Below, one piece after another: positions 8,480 through 17,871 of a stretch of 64,000 bases of DNA; positions within the stretch are counted from its first letter, which is position 1; each line of letters begins with the position of its first letter. The notes beneath the pieces are model-generated. The model worked only from the letters and a program-made list of their open reading frames with translations. It had not been told where the DNA came from and searched no databases. Source of the DNA: an uncultured bacterium (lineage in GTDB: Bacteria; Bacteroidota; Bacteroidia; Bacteroidales; Bacteroidaceae); the NCBI GenBank assembly GCA_905216095.1, contig CAJMSQ010000005.1:1-64000 (forward strand), given 5' to 3'. A program made the translations under genes and the position numbers.

Positions 8480-8947
8480 ATGATGATGATGAAAAGAATC
8501 CTGTTTTTCGTGTGCTTTGCCGTCCTCTCGCTGGAAGGGATGCAGGCACAGAGCGCCGACCGGACGCCGGCCGGCGACCCCTATGCCGTGGCCGTGGCCC
8601 GCGTGATGGAGCTGACGAACGTCCGTCAAAGGACACTCGCGATGCTGGAAAGCGTGTACGTGCAGATGCGCGGGCAACTGGGCTGCACCGAGCCGCAGGC
8701 CCGCGAACTGGCCGCCGTCGTGCTCGACGCCATGTACGACGGGGTGGTGGAGATGTATGTCCCCATCTACCGTAAGTACTACACGCTCGATGAACTCACG
8801 CAACTTTGTGCTTTCTATGAAACGCCTCTGGGCCGCAAGGTGGCGCGTGTGACGCCGCTCGTGACGCAAGAGGGTTTGCAGAACATGGGTCCGGTGCAAC
8901 AGAAGGCCGGTGCCGCCGCGCAACGCTATCTCGAAAAAATCAGGTGA
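8480..8947 (+). CDS. DUF2059 domain-containing exported protein
   Basis: About 155 aa. A run of four Met codons (8480-8491) precedes KRILFFVCFAVLSLEGMQAQ, a signal peptide, so the protein is periplasmic. The mature part is helical and has the DUF2059 signature YRKYYTLDELTQLCAFYETPLGRKV. The family's function is unknown. It is transcribed divergently from the patatin gene, with overlapping promoters. Any of the four ATGs could initiate. Confidence 0.8.
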   Translation: MMMMKRILFFVCFAVLSLEGMQAQSADRTPAGDPYAVAVARVMELTNVRQRTLAMLESVYVQMRGQLGCTEPQARELAAVVLDAMYDGVVEMYVPIYRKYYTLDELTQLCAFYETPLGRKVARVTPLVTQEGLQNMGPVQQKAGAAAQRYLEKIR

Positions 8948-8983
8948 CCGGCCACGTTGCGGACGCAGGCATCCGCTGCCGGC

Positions 8984-9260
8984 CGACATTAACATTTTTA
9001 ACTTCGGTTACGTAAACAAATGTAAAAAGAACGGGCCTGTGACCTCTTGGAAGGCATCTTTTCGCACGCGGAAGGCTTTCAGAAAAAACGAAAAGGCATG
9101 TAGTTTTTCGCAAGATAGGGACAGTTTTTTCTACATGTGCATGTAGTCCGGCCCGTAACGGGCTTATTTACACGAAAAAAGGCGGTACGCGACCGCCTTC
9201 CCTATTTTCTGTACCACAAAGATACAACATTTTTCGACGAAAAGCAAATAGTGTTAAAAT
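8984..9260 (-). repeat. Intergenic promoter-hairpin repeat, copy A
   Basis: The copy reads right to left. It has the terminal GACATTAAC (left) and TGTTAAAAT (right) ends. On the minus strand a promoter runs from TTG 9247-9245 through a 20-bp spacer to TATCTTTG 9224-9217. The hairpin GGCGGT/ACCGCC (9181-9197) with a T-run follows. The palindromic part contains CTACATGTGCATGTAG. This is the most divergent full copy. It fills most of the gap between the DUF2059 gene and pepP. Confidence 0.8.
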
Positions 9261-9369
9261 TGCAGGCGCGTTCCTGCCGCAGTTCTGGCAGACGGCTCGC
9301 CGGCAGCCGCGGAAAAGACAATTGTACATTAATTTCGGCCGTTCGTTTCCGTATATCACTTTTTTGTAC

Positions 9370-9377
9370 TACTTTTG
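9370..9377 (+). promoter_or_regulatory. -7 box for the Xaa-Pro aminopeptidase gene
   Basis: TACTTTTG, about 90 bp before the start codon; no clear -33 element. The sequence 9261-9466 holds nothing else recognisable. Confidence 0.5.
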
Positions 9378-9466
9378 TTTCCTTAATGAAACAGAGGCGG
9401 GTGGTCCCCGGCCTGCACGCGACGCGCGGCAGCCCCGGCCCGCTTTGCCCCAAAATACCCTGAAGA

Positions 9467-10867
9467 ATGCTTTTCAGTAAAGAAACTTACGTGGAACGCC
9501 GCCGGCGCCTGTGCGAAGAGGTGGGCGGCGGACTCATCCTGCTGCCGGGAAACAACGATAGCCCGGTAAACTATCCTGCCAACGCCTACAAGTTCCGTCA
9601 GGACAGCACTTTCCTCTACTTTTTCGGACAGACGCGCGACGGGCTGGCGGGCGTCATCGACGCCGATACGGGCCGCGCGACGCTCGTGGGCGATGAGATA
9701 GACATAGACGACATCGTGTGGTACGGTTCCGTACACTCCGTCGCCGCCATGGCCGAGGAGTGCGGCGCCGAGACCGTAGCTCCGGCATCAGCCCTCGCCG
9801 GTATCGTGGCCGAGGCCCGGCGTGCGGGACGCAAAGTCCATTTCCTGCCGCCCTACCGCCACGACACGCAGATTCTCCTCATGGACCTGTTCGGTCTGCA
9901 CCCCTCGAAGCAGCGCGAAGCCGCCTCGACGGAACTCATACAGGCCGTGGTCAAGCTCCGCTCACGCAAGTCAGACGAGGAAATCGAGGAACTCGAACGC
10001 GCGGCAGCCATCGGCTACGAAATGCACACCGCCGCCATGCGGCTGTGCCGCCCGGGCGTGACCGAACAATACATCGGCGGGACACTGGACGGCATCGCCG
10101 CGGCACACGGCTGCATGGTCTCGTTCCAGAGCATCGTGTCGATGCACGGGGAAATCCTCCACGGATACCCGTCGCCGCGTCCCTTGGAAGCAGGCCGCCT
10201 GATGCTTTGCGACGCAGGCGCGGAGACGATACACAACTACTGTTCCGACCACACACGTACCACGCCCGTGAGCGGACGCTACACGCAGCGGCAACGGGAC
10301 ATATACGACATCGTCGTGGACTGCCACGACCTGGCGCTGACCCACGCACGGCCCGGCGTACGCTGGTGGGACGTGCACATGGATGTGTGCCGCCTCATGA
10401 CGGAACGCCTCAAGGCGCTCGGACTCATGAAGGGCGACACCGAAGAGGCCGTCCGCGCCGGAGCACATGCCCTCTTCCTGCCCCACGGACTGGGACACAT
10501 GATGGGAATGGACGTGCACGACATGGAAGGCCTCGGACAGACCTACGTGGGCTACGATGACGAGACACGCCCGTCGTCGCAGTTCGGCACGGCCTCGCTG
10601 CGCTTCGCACGCCGCCTCGAGGAAGGTTTCGTCGTGACCGACGAACCGGGCATTTACTTCATTCCCGACCTCATCGACCTGTGGCGGAGCGAAGGCACGA
10701 ACGCGGAATTCCTCTGTTTCGACGAGATAGAGAAATTCAAGGACTTCGGAGGCATACGCATCGAGGACGACGTGCTCATTACCAAGGACGGCTGTCGCTT
10801 CCTCGGCAAGGAACGCATCCCTTACAAGGCCGAAGACGTGGAGAAATTCATCGCCGAAAACCGTTGA
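9467..10867 (+). CDS. pepP: Xaa-Pro aminopeptidase (M24B, aminopeptidase P)
   Basis: This metallopeptidase removes an N-terminal residue ahead of proline. The 466-aa protein has the N-terminal AMP_N domain and a C-terminal pita-bread domain. Dinuclear metal ligands are visible in LCDAGAETIHNYCSDHTRT (two Asp), HGLGHMMGMDVHD (His), VTDEPGIYF (Glu) and IRIEDDVLIT (Glu). No signal peptide, so it is cytoplasmic. A second peptidase gene follows after 42 bp and may be co-transcribed. Confidence 0.92.
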   Translation: MLFSKETYVERRRRLCEEVGGGLILLPGNNDSPVNYPANAYKFRQDSTFLYFFGQTRDGLAGVIDADTGRATLVGDEIDIDDIVWYGSVHSVAAMAEECGAETVAPASALAGIVAEARRAGRKVHFLPPYRHDTQILLMDLFGLHPSKQREAASTELIQAVVKLRSRKSDEEIEELERAAAIGYEMHTAAMRLCRPGVTEQYIGGTLDGIAAAHGCMVSFQSIVSMHGEILHGYPSPRPLEAGRLMLCDAGAETIHNYCSDHTRTTPVSGRYTQRQRDIYDIVVDCHDLALTHARPGVRWWDVHMDVCRLMTERLKALGLMKGDTEEAVRAGAHALFLPHGLGHMMGMDVHDMEGLGQTYVGYDDETRPSSQFGTASLRFARRLEEGFVVTDEPGIYFIPDLIDLWRSEGTNAEFLCFDEIEKFKDFGGIRIEDDVLITKDGCRFLGKERIPYKAEDVEKFIAENR

Positions 10868-10909
10868 AAGCTTTCATTAAAAACTAAATAAAACAAACAC
10901 AGAAAAAAC

Positions 10910-12103
10910 ATGAAGAAAATCGTTCTTATCGCGGCTGCATGCGCTTGTCTGCTGCCGGGAAGTCTTGCGGCGCAGGACAAGAAAGAGGCCAAGAAGGACT
11001 CTATGGTGTTTACCGTAGTGAAAGAAAATCCCATCACGTCCATCAAGGACCAGAACCAGAGCGGTACGTGCTGGTGCTACTCGGGACTCGGATTCTTTGA
11101 GGCCGAGTTGTTGCGCATGGGCAAGGGTGAGCACGACCTGTGCGAGTCCTACATCGTCTATCAGACCTACCTCGACCGCGCGGACAAGGCTATCCGCACA
11201 CATGGTGACGTGAGCTTCTCGCAGGGCGGCTCGTTCTATGACGTGGCCTACGGCATCAAGAACTGGGGCATCGTGCCGCAGGATGCCATGCCTTTCCCCG
11301 GATCGCTCTACGGCGACTCGCTCTTCAACTTCAACCAGCTCGATGCCGTCGCCTCGGCATATGTGGAAGCCATTGCCAAGGGCAAGCAGAAGAAAATCAA
11401 TCCCATGTGGAAGAAGGACCTGGACAACATCTACAAGAACTATTTCGGCGAACTGCCCAAGGAGTTCACGTACCAGCGAAAGAAATATACGCCGCAGAGC
11501 TTCGCCAAAAGTCTGGGCCTGAATATGGATGATTACGTCTCGCTGACGAGTTACACGCACCATCCCTTCTATACGAAGTTCATTCTCGAGATTCAGGACA
11601 ACTGGCGCTGGGCCGAGAGCTACAACCTGCCGCTCGACGAGTTCATGGAGGTAATGGACCAGGCCGTACGCAACGGTTATACCTTCGCCTGGGGGGCTGA
11701 TGTGAGCGAAAAGGGATTCAGCCGCGAGGGCATCGTCACTGTGCCCGACGGAAAGGCCGGTGCCGATGCCGCAGGCTCGGATGCCGCACGCTGGACCGGT
11801 TCCACCGACAAGGAACAGGCGGCCGCCGACGCGAAAGGCGAGAAAGTGATTACGCAGGAACTGCGTCAGTTGGGCTATGACAACTGGGAGACGACCGATG
11901 ACCACGGTATGGTTATCTATGGTATAGCCAAGGACCAGAACGGCAAGGAATATTTCATGATGAAGAACTCCTGGGGCGAGTATGGTCCTTACAAGGGCAA
12001 GTGGTACGTATCCAAGCCTTACGTGGCCTACAAGACGATGAACATCCTCATACATAAGGATGCCATCCCCGCCAAGATTGCCAAGAAACTCGGCATCAAA
12101 TAA
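10910..12103 (+). CDS. Secreted C1 family peptidase, bleomycin hydrolase/PepC-like
   Basis: A papain-fold cysteine peptidase of 397 aa. A signal peptide (MKKIVLIAAACACLLPGSLAAQ) sends it to the periplasm, unlike cytoplasmic PepC. The catalytic Cys54 is in QNQSGTCWCYS, the catalytic His in TTDDHGMVIYG and the Asn in MKNSWGEYG near the C-terminus. The wide spacing between Cys and His is typical of the aminopeptidase C/bleomycin hydrolase family. It ends a two-gene peptidase cluster with pepP and is followed by a strong terminator hairpin. Confidence 0.9.
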   Translation: MKKIVLIAAACACLLPGSLAAQDKKEAKKDSMVFTVVKENPITSIKDQNQSGTCWCYSGLGFFEAELLRMGKGEHDLCESYIVYQTYLDRADKAIRTHGDVSFSQGGSFYDVAYGIKNWGIVPQDAMPFPGSLYGDSLFNFNQLDAVASAYVEAIAKGKQKKINPMWKKDLDNIYKNYFGELPKEFTYQRKKYTPQSFAKSLGLNMDDYVSLTSYTHHPFYTKFILEIQDNWRWAESYNLPLDEFMEVMDQAVRNGYTFAWGADVSEKGFSREGIVTVPDGKAGADAAGSDAARWTGSTDKEQAAADAKGEKVITQELRQLGYDNWETTDDHGMVIYGIAKDQNGKEYFMMKNSWGEYGPYKGKWYVSKPYVAYKTMNILIHKDAIPAKIAKKLGIK

Positions 12104-12125
12104 TCGCTGCAAGGCACAAAAATAA

Positions 12126-12164
12126 CGGCGCGCCGGACTTTCGGGTCTCGGCGCGCCGCTGTTT
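12126..12164 (+). terminator. Terminator after the C1 peptidase gene
   Basis: CGGCGCGCCG (12126-12135) pairs with CGGCGCGCCG (12149-12158), then GTTTT. The arms are also self-complementary, so it could work in both directions. Confidence 0.75.
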
Positions 12165-12193
12165 TGGGTGCAGCCCGGGGGCGGGGCGGCTTT

Positions 12194-13015
12194 TCAGGCT
12201 TCTGCTTCGTCCTCCGGCCGTTGTGCTACCGGCCGGATGCGCGGGAAGACGCGGCAGGCGTTGGCCGTGGTCTGCCGGGCCATATCTTCGGCCGTCGTTC
12301 CATAGACCTCGGCCAGTTTGTCAAGTATGAGGGGGATGAATGCACTCTCGTTGCGCTTGCCGCGGTGGGGCGTAGGCGCTAGGTACGGGGCGTCCGTCTC
12401 CACCACGATGCGGTCGGCAGGGACGGTCGCGGCGAGAATGGCCGGCAGCCCGGACTTCTTGAACGTCACGACGCCGCCGATGCCGAGCACGAAGGTGGGA
12501 AACGTTTCCAACAGCTCGTGTGCCTCCTCGGCAGTCCCTCCGAAACAATGGAAGATGCCGCCCGCGAGCGAGTCGCGGTAGGGGCGGAGCGTCTCCACCA
12601 CTTCCCGGTGCGCCGACCGGCTGTGTACGACGAGCGGCAGGCCCGTCCGGACCGCCCAACCGGCTTGCCGGTCGAAGCAGGCGATTTGTTCTTCGCGGCG
12701 GGAGGCATCCCAGTAAAGGTCGATGCCCGTCTCGCCGACGGCCACATAGGGATGGCCGGGAGCAAGCAGCATCTGCTCCATGCGGTCAAGCAGGGGCGCG
12801 GGGTCGGGCGGCAGTTCCGTGGGATGAAGTCCCATCATCGGATGACAAAGCCCGGGATACTCCCCGCACATCCGCAGCATCGGCGCCACGGATGCCTCGT
12901 CGATGTTCGGAAGCAGCAGGCTGCCGGCACCGGCACGGCGGGCACGCGCCACCACGTCGGGGCGGTCGGCGTCGAAGTCTTCGGTATAAAGATGGGTATG
13001 TGTATCTATGAACAT
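12194..13015 (-). CDS. TatD family metal-dependent hydrolase (putative DNase)
   Basis: 273 aa in the amidohydrolase-like TIM-barrel TatD/YcfH family. The metal ligands HTH occur at residues 6-8 of MFIDTHTHLYTEDF. Later motifs are VGETGIDLYWD, VHSRSAHREV, FHCFGGT and VETDAPYLAPTPHRGKRN. The start at 13015 begins the canonical MFIDTHTH; the in-frame ATG four codons upstream is possible. Family members hydrolyse DNA 3' ends or act in D-aminoacyl-tRNA or unknown phosphoester chemistry. It is probably in an operon with the upstream prenyl synthase gene. Confidence 0.9.
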   Translation of the reverse strand: MFIDTHTHLYTEDFDADRPDVVARARRAGAGSLLLPNIDEASVAPMLRMCGEYPGLCHPMMGLHPTELPPDPAPLLDRMEQMLLAPGHPYVAVGETGIDLYWDASRREEQIACFDRQAGWAVRTGLPLVVHSRSAHREVVETLRPYRDSLAGGIFHCFGGTAEEAHELLETFPTFVLGIGGVVTFKKSGLPAILAATVPADRIVVETDAPYLAPTPHRGKRNESAFIPLILDKLAEVYGTTAEDMARQTTANACRVFPRIRPVAQRPEDEAEA

Positions 13016-13076
13016 GGAAACCGGCATGGGGTGAAACTTGTCCTATATATAATAAGGAGTACCTCCGTTGTGCGCG

Positions 13077-14039
13077 TCACGACTTGCGGCCCAGAAGGGA
13101 CTGGGCGTATTGCCACAGCGGCCGGATGCGCGTCTCCTCCAGACCGGAACGCAGCAATTCAGCATGGGCCGCCTCATGGTAACGCCCGATTGCCGTGCGC
13201 GTCAGTTCGGGAATGCCCAAAGCATTGTACAGGTCCGTGACGCGACGGATTTTCTCGGCATCCGGCATTTCGCGGTCCGCCAGCAAGGTGGTGATTTCAC
13301 GGTATTGCGTCTCGTCGGCCCGCTTCATCGCGTTGATGAGCAGGAAGGTTTTCTTTCCGCAAAGTATGTCTCCGCCGATTTTCTTGCCGAACACGGCAGG
13401 GTCTCCGTACACATCGAGATAATCATCCTGCAGCTGGAACGCCAGACCTAACTTCTCGGCAAACGCATAAAGCGCGTCGGCGGCCTTGTCGGGCGCATCG
13501 GCAATCAAGGCTCCGGCCTTGGTGGCACATGCCAGCAGTACGGAAGTCTTCAGCCGTATCATTTCGATGTATTCCTCTTCGGTAACGTCGTCGCGCTCCT
13601 CGAAATTGACGTCCATCTGCTGCCCCTCGCAGATTTCCTGTGCGGAACGCGCGAAAAGGTCCAATACATCGGTCTGTCGGCGGCAGGTACACGAAAGGAA
13701 GTGCCGGAACGCGAGAATCAGCATGGTGTCTCCGGAGAGCACGGCCGTATTGTCGTTCCACTTTTTGTGCACGGTAGGCCGTCCGTGGCGCATCTCGGCG
13801 CGGTCCATCAGGTCGTCGTGCAGCAGTGTGTGGTTGTGATACGTCTCTATGCCTATGGCAGCCGGCAGCGCGTGCTGCCAGTCGTCGCGGAAGATGCTGT
13901 AAGCCATGAGCAGAAGGGTGGGGCGCAGTCGTTTCCCGCCTCCGTCGAGTACGTAGGCTATCGGTTCATAGAGTCCTTCCGGGCAGGCAGGATAGACGAT
14001 GCCCTTGAGAGCGGTTTCGATGTGTTCGGACAAGTTCAT
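13077..14039 (-). CDS. Trans-isoprenyl diphosphate synthase (polyprenyl synthetase)
   Basis: It condenses isopentenyl diphosphate with allylic diphosphates. The 320-aa protein has GGGKRLRP (33-40), the first aspartate-rich motif DDLMD (75-79) with RAEMRHGRPTVH after it, and the second motif LQDDYLDVYGD with the downstream GGDILCGKKT. Bacteroidota homologues are farnesyl/geranylgeranyl diphosphate synthases; chain length is not assigned. It lies between tonB and tatD on the minus strand. ispH and dxs, which supply its precursors, are a few kb away. Confidence 0.9.
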   Translation of the reverse strand: MNLSEHIETALKGIVYPACPEGLYEPIAYVLDGGGKRLRPTLLLMAYSIFRDDWQHALPAAIGIETYHNHTLLHDDLMDRAEMRHGRPTVHKKWNDNTAVLSGDTMLILAFRHFLSCTCRRQTDVLDLFARSAQEICEGQQMDVNFEERDDVTEEEYIEMIRLKTSVLLACATKAGALIADAPDKAADALYAFAEKLGLAFQLQDDYLDVYGDPAVFGKKIGGDILCGKKTFLLINAMKRADETQYREITTLLADREMPDAEKIRRVTDLYNALGIPELTRTAIGRYHEAAHAELLRSGLEETRIRPLWQYAQSLLGRKS

Positions 14040-14112
14040 GAGTATGGGATTTTGGAAAATGTGAAATCGGGGTCAGGCAAGGTAAAGGCGCGGTACGTTC
14101 GGCGGGATGCGG

Positions 14113-14940
14113 CTAACGCAGCTGGAAGTGCAGTGGAATCGTGACGCGGACCACGGACAGTTTTCCGTTGCTGCGGCCCGGTTTCCACCGGGGCATCACC
14201 TTGAACGCGCCGAGTGCCACCCGGTCGAGTTCGGGATGCAGGCTCTTGCTCACGGAAGGCTCTATGACGTTGCCGTCCCTGTCTACGAGGAACGTAAGCT
14301 CCATGTCGCCCTCTATTTTCTGCCGGATGCACGCCGGCGGATAGGGGATGTGTGCGTCCAGCCACTCCATCAGCGCTTTCGGGCCGCCGGGAAACTGCGG
14401 CATCTCCTCGACAATCTCCACTGCCGTGAGCTGCGGTCCTTCTATGGGCAGCTCCGTCTGCTTTCTGTTATGGATGGTGTCGCGGTCCTCTATGGTAGTT
14501 TGCTCTTCCACGATGACCGTTTCCGTTCCGTGGACGCCGAAGACGATTTCCTGCTTGGTCGTTTCGACAATGTCGGGTTTGTCGTCGCTTGCCCCCTTGA
14601 TGGTGCTGACTTTCGGGGCGGCCCGTCCGGCCGAGATGCGCTTCCGCTCGAATCCGTCCTTCTTGTCGGCCTTCGCCAGTTCCTTGATGTCGGCCTCTAT
14701 GCCCTTGAGCCCGGTCAGTGTCTTGTATTTGGTGTAAAGGTCAAGCCCGAAAGGAACGATGACAAGGAGGATGACGGCGCACAGCACGACGATAAGCGCC
14801 AGTCTGTAGCGCCTGCCGGTGTTTTTGCGTATCCTGTACGCGCCGTAGTCCCGGTTTCGCTTGTCGAAAACCAAGTCACACCATTCCTTTGATAATAAAT
14901 CCGATTTTCTCACGTTCTGTAAGATAAGGGGAGCGGGCAT
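14113..14940 (-). CDS. tonB: Energy transducer TonB
   Basis: TonB couples the proton motive force (through ExbB/ExbD) to outer-membrane receptors. The start at 14940 gives 275 aa. A cytoplasmic head has the Bacteroidota-typical KRNRDYGAYRIRKNTGRRY, followed by a membrane anchor (about 47-66), a charged periplasmic linker, and a TonB C-terminal domain (about 185-275) with FPGGPKALMEWL, DRDGNVIEPSVSKS and MPRWKPGRSNGK. An upstream in-frame extension is rejected because it runs into the promoter. The leader from the TACATTTG box is about 100 nt. Confidence 0.9.
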   Translation of the reverse strand: MPAPLILQNVRKSDLLSKEWCDLVFDKRNRDYGAYRIRKNTGRRYRLALIVVLCAVILLVIVPFGLDLYTKYKTLTGLKGIEADIKELAKADKKDGFERKRISAGRAAPKVSTIKGASDDKPDIVETTKQEIVFGVHGTETVIVEEQTTIEDRDTIHNRKQTELPIEGPQLTAVEIVEEMPQFPGGPKALMEWLDAHIPYPPACIRQKIEGDMELTFLVDRDGNVIEPSVSKSLHPELDRVALGAFKVMPRWKPGRSNGKLSVVRVTIPLHFQLR

Positions 14941-15043
14941 CCCGTCATTGCAAGAAGCGTCCGCGTGCGTCGCGGAAGCCTTGTGGCGCGTCCCGTGCGG
15001 CAGTCGGAAGACACTGCCGCGGGCTTGCTGCATATTTGTAGTG

Positions 15044-15051
15044 CAAATGTA
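15044..15051 (-). promoter_or_regulatory. -7 box for tonB
   Basis: TACATTTG on the minus strand. It faces the porQ -7 box 24 bp away, so the two promoters overlap. Confidence 0.55.
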
Positions 15052-15074
15052 CTCCCAAAATCTAAATTTTGTAG

Positions 15075-15082
15075 TAACTTTG
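15075..15082 (+). promoter_or_regulatory. -7 box for porQ
   Basis: TAACTTTG, 21 bp before the porQ start codon. Confidence 0.55.
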
Positions 15083-15103
15083 AGCACAATTTTTTAGCGC
15101 GAA

Positions 15104-16081
15104 ATGAAAAAAAACATAATTCTGCTCCTTTGGCTGTCCGCTATGTCTGTGGCCCTGGCACAGGAAAGCACGTCGTCCTTTACGGTGCTCAAGCTGCCGG
15201 TCTCTTCCCATGCGGCCGGTCTTGGCGGAGAGAACGTTTCGGTCGTCGAGGATACGCCCTGGGCCGGCTGGTCCAATCCTGCGCTCTACTCGGTGGTGAG
15301 TGACAAAAGCCTGGGCCTGGACTTCATGCCCTATGTCGGCGGGGGCAGCTGGATGGGCGCCCAGTTCGTGAAAGCACTCGGCGAGCGGCACACCGTAGCG
15401 GCCTCGGCGCAATACATGGGCTACGGTTCGATGGACGAGACCGACGAGTCGGGAACCGTCATCGGCAGCTTTTCGCCCAAGGATATGGTCATCGGCGGCG
15501 CTTACAGCTATCTGCTCTCCGACAGGTGGGCGGGCGGTGCTGCCTTGAAGGCGGTCTATTCCCGGTATGCCGACTTCTCGGCTTTCGCTCTGGCCGTGGA
15601 TTTGGGCCTGAACTACTATGACGAAGACACAGACCTGTCCGCGTCGTTCGTACTGCGCAATGTCGGCGCGCAGCTCAAGTCGTTCGACGGCCGTACCGAG
15701 CGGGTGCCGTTCTGTATGCAGCTGGGTGTGACCAAGGGCATGGCACATGCGCCGGTGCGCATCTCCGTCACGATGACCGACCTGACGCGCTGGTCGTCCG
15801 ACGACTATTTCCATCCCGAGGGAGAGCGGCTCAGTTTCGGCAAGAAGCTCATCAATCATTTCGTCATCGGCGTGGATGTGTTGCCGACCTCCAATATATA
15901 TCTGTGTGCGGGCTACAATTTCCGTCGTGCCTACGAGCTGAAGGCCGCCGGTTCGGCACATGGCGCTGGCCTGACCTTTGGTGGCGGCGTGCAGCTCAGC
16001 CGTTTCAAGCTGGGAGCCTCTTATGCGAAATACCACCTGTCGGCCTCGTCGCTGCAGTTTAACGTGGCATATAGTCTTTAA
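15104..16081 (+). CDS. porQ: Type IX secretion system protein PorQ
   Basis: An outer-membrane barrel protein (325 aa) of the PorV/PorQ-like group linked to the type IX secretion system. It has a signal peptide (MKKNIILLLWLSAMSVALAQ), then the family block LPVSSHAAGLGGENVSVVEDTP and WSNPAL, and a repeat-rich beta-barrel ending in FNVAYSL. In Bacteroidota porQ is often followed by cmk and ispH, and the same order is seen here. This implies the cell has a T9SS, although no T9SS cargo C-terminal domain was seen in this window. Confidence 0.9.
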   Translation: MKKNIILLLWLSAMSVALAQESTSSFTVLKLPVSSHAAGLGGENVSVVEDTPWAGWSNPALYSVVSDKSLGLDFMPYVGGGSWMGAQFVKALGERHTVAASAQYMGYGSMDETDESGTVIGSFSPKDMVIGGAYSYLLSDRWAGGAALKAVYSRYADFSAFALAVDLGLNYYDEDTDLSASFVLRNVGAQLKSFDGRTERVPFCMQLGVTKGMAHAPVRISVTMTDLTRWSSDDYFHPEGERLSFGKKLINHFVIGVDVLPTSNIYLCAGYNFRRAYELKAAGSAHGAGLTFGGGVQLSRFKLGASYAKYHLSASSLQFNVAYSL

Positions 16082-16150
16082 TGCCGGAGAAAACGCCGCG
16101 CGGGCCTTTCCGCGTTGCGCAGCCGGCACCTGTAAATATATTTCCTTATC

Positions 16151-16846
16151 ATGAAAAAAATCACCATAGCCATAGACGGCCATTCGTCCTGCGGAAAGAG
16201 TACGATGGCCAAGCAACTGGCCCGCGAGGTGGGATATGTCTACATCGACACCGGGGCCATGTATCGTGCCGTTACGCTTTTTGCGCTGAGACGCGGCCTG
16301 TTCCGGCCCGACGGCGGTCTTGACGCCGCCCGTCTCGAGGCCCTGATGCCCGAGGTACACGTGTCGTTCAGCCTGGATGCCGGGACGGGACTGCCGCTGA
16401 CCCTGCTCAACGGCGAGAACGTGGAGGCGGAAATCCGCGGCATGGAGGTCTCGTCGCGTGTCAGCCCCGTAGCCGCGCTTCCCTTCGTGCGGGCCGCGCT
16501 GACCCTGCAGCAACAGGAGATGGGCCGCGGGAAAGGCATCGTCATGGACGGCCGCGACATCGGTACGGTGGTCTTCCCCGACGCCGAACTGAAGATATTC
16601 GTCACGGCCTCCGACGAAGTGCGCGCCCGCAGGCGTTGCGACGAACTGGCCGCAAAGGGACAGCCCGCCGACTTCGGGGAAGTGCTGGCCAACGTGCGGG
16701 AACGCGACTACATAGACTCACATCGCGAGGTCGCTCCCCTGCGCCAGGCCCCCGATGCCCTCGTTCTCGACAACAGCCTGCTGACCCGCGAGGAACAGCA
16801 GGCCTGGCTGAACGAACGGTTTGCCGAGCGGGTGGCCGAAGACTGA
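16151..16846 (+). CDS. cmk: Cytidylate kinase
   Basis: Cmk phosphorylates CMP and dCMP with ATP in nucleotide salvage and RNA turnover. The 231-aa protein starts with [21 protein letters not shown] (P-loop), then [43 protein letters not shown] and the lid region RARRRCDEL. Length and motifs are normal. It sits between porQ and ispH, probably as one transcription unit. Confidence 0.95.
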   Translation: MKKITIAIDGHSSCGKSTMAKQLAREVGYVYIDTGAMYRAVTLFALRRGLFRPDGGLDAARLEALMPEVHVSFSLDAGTGLPLTLLNGENVEAEIRGMEVSSRVSPVAALPFVRAALTLQQQEMGRGKGIVMDGRDIGTVVFPDAELKIFVTASDEVRARRRCDELAAKGQPADFGEVLANVRERDYIDSHREVAPLRQAPDALVLDNSLLTREEQQAWLNERFAERVAED

Positions 16847-16918
16847 GGCCCGGTACGCTCCGGCGGGCGGAAGCCACGCCGCTGTGCGGGGAATGTTGTC
16901 CGTAAGAAACTGCAAGAA

Positions 16919-17776
16919 ATGCTGAACATAGAAATCGATTCGAATTCGGGCTTTTGTTTTGGCGTGACCACGGCCATCGGAAAAGCCGAAGAGGAGCTGG
17001 CGAAGAGCCCGTCCCTGTATTGTCTCGGCGACATCGTGCACAACGGCGGCGAGTGCGAACGTCTGCGCGCGCTGGGGCTGGTCACGATAGACCACGAGCG
17101 GCTCGGACGGCTCGATGAGGGCGCTAAGGTGTTGCTGCGTGCCCACGGCGAACCGCCTGCCACCTATGCGACGGCGGCGCGTCGGGGCATAGAAATCATT
17201 GACGCCACGTGTCCCGTGGTCCTGCAGCTGCAACGTCGCATCCGTAAGGTATATGACGAACCGCACCGCCCGCAGATTGTCATCTACGGCAAGCGCGGCC
17301 ATGCCGAGGTGCTCGGACTGGTCGGGCAGACCTGCGGCGAGGCTGTCGTCATCGAGAGTCCCGAGGAAGCGGGCGGCCTTGACTTCAGCCGCGACATATG
17401 CCTGTTCTCGCAGACCACGAAGCCGCTCGACGGTTTCCGTCGTGTCGTGGACTACATCACGGCCCATGTGCAGCCGCCCGCCACGTTCCGCTATTTCGAC
17501 ACCATTTGCCGGCAGGTGGCCAACCGGCTGCCCAACATCCTGGCCTTTGCCGCGCGTCACGATGTCGTTATCTTCGTGTGCGGGCTGAAGAGCAGCAACG
17601 GCCGGGTGCTTTATGACGCCTGCCGGCAGGTGAATCCCCGCTCCTACATGGTTGATGCCCCCGCCGCCCTGCGCGCGGAGTGGTTCCGCGATGCCCGCTC
17701 GGTGGGCGTATGCGGCGCCACGTCCACCCCGAAGTGGCTGATGGAAGATTGCCGCGAGGCGATAGCGCGGTTGTGA
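16919..17776 (+). CDS. ispH: 4-hydroxy-3-methylbut-2-enyl diphosphate reductase
   Basis: IspH is the last MEP-pathway enzyme. It uses a [4Fe-4S] cluster to reduce HMBPP to IPP and DMAPP. The 285-aa protein shows the three cluster cysteine regions: GFCFGVTTAIGKAE at the start, DATCPVV in the middle, and VCGATSTPKWLME near the C-terminus. Active-site motifs DIVHN and RAHGEP are also present. The pathway's first enzyme, dxs, is encoded next, across repeat copy B. Confidence 0.95.
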   Translation: MLNIEIDSNSGFCFGVTTAIGKAEEELAKSPSLYCLGDIVHNGGECERLRALGLVTIDHERLGRLDEGAKVLLRAHGEPPATYATAARRGIEIIDATCPVVLQLQRRIRKVYDEPHRPQIVIYGKRGHAEVLGLVGQTCGEAVVIESPEEAGGLDFSRDICLFSQTTKPLDGFRRVVDYITAHVQPPATFRYFDTICRQVANRLPNILAFAARHDVVIFVCGLKSSNGRVLYDACRQVNPRSYMVDAPAALRAEWFRDARSVGVCGATSTPKWLMEDCREAIARL

Positions 17777-17871
17777 GGCCTTGTGCCCGCGTCGGTCTCC
17801 CGTCCCTGCATTTCCCGCTCCGTGCGGCGGCCTGCGGCGACGGCGTGAAGGGCGGCTTTTGTGCCGTTTGC

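Noticed and set aside
9261..9466. Possible short gene between repeat copy A and pepP
   Set aside because: Frames are short and overlap the pepP promoter; no start site, motif or codon bias supports coding.
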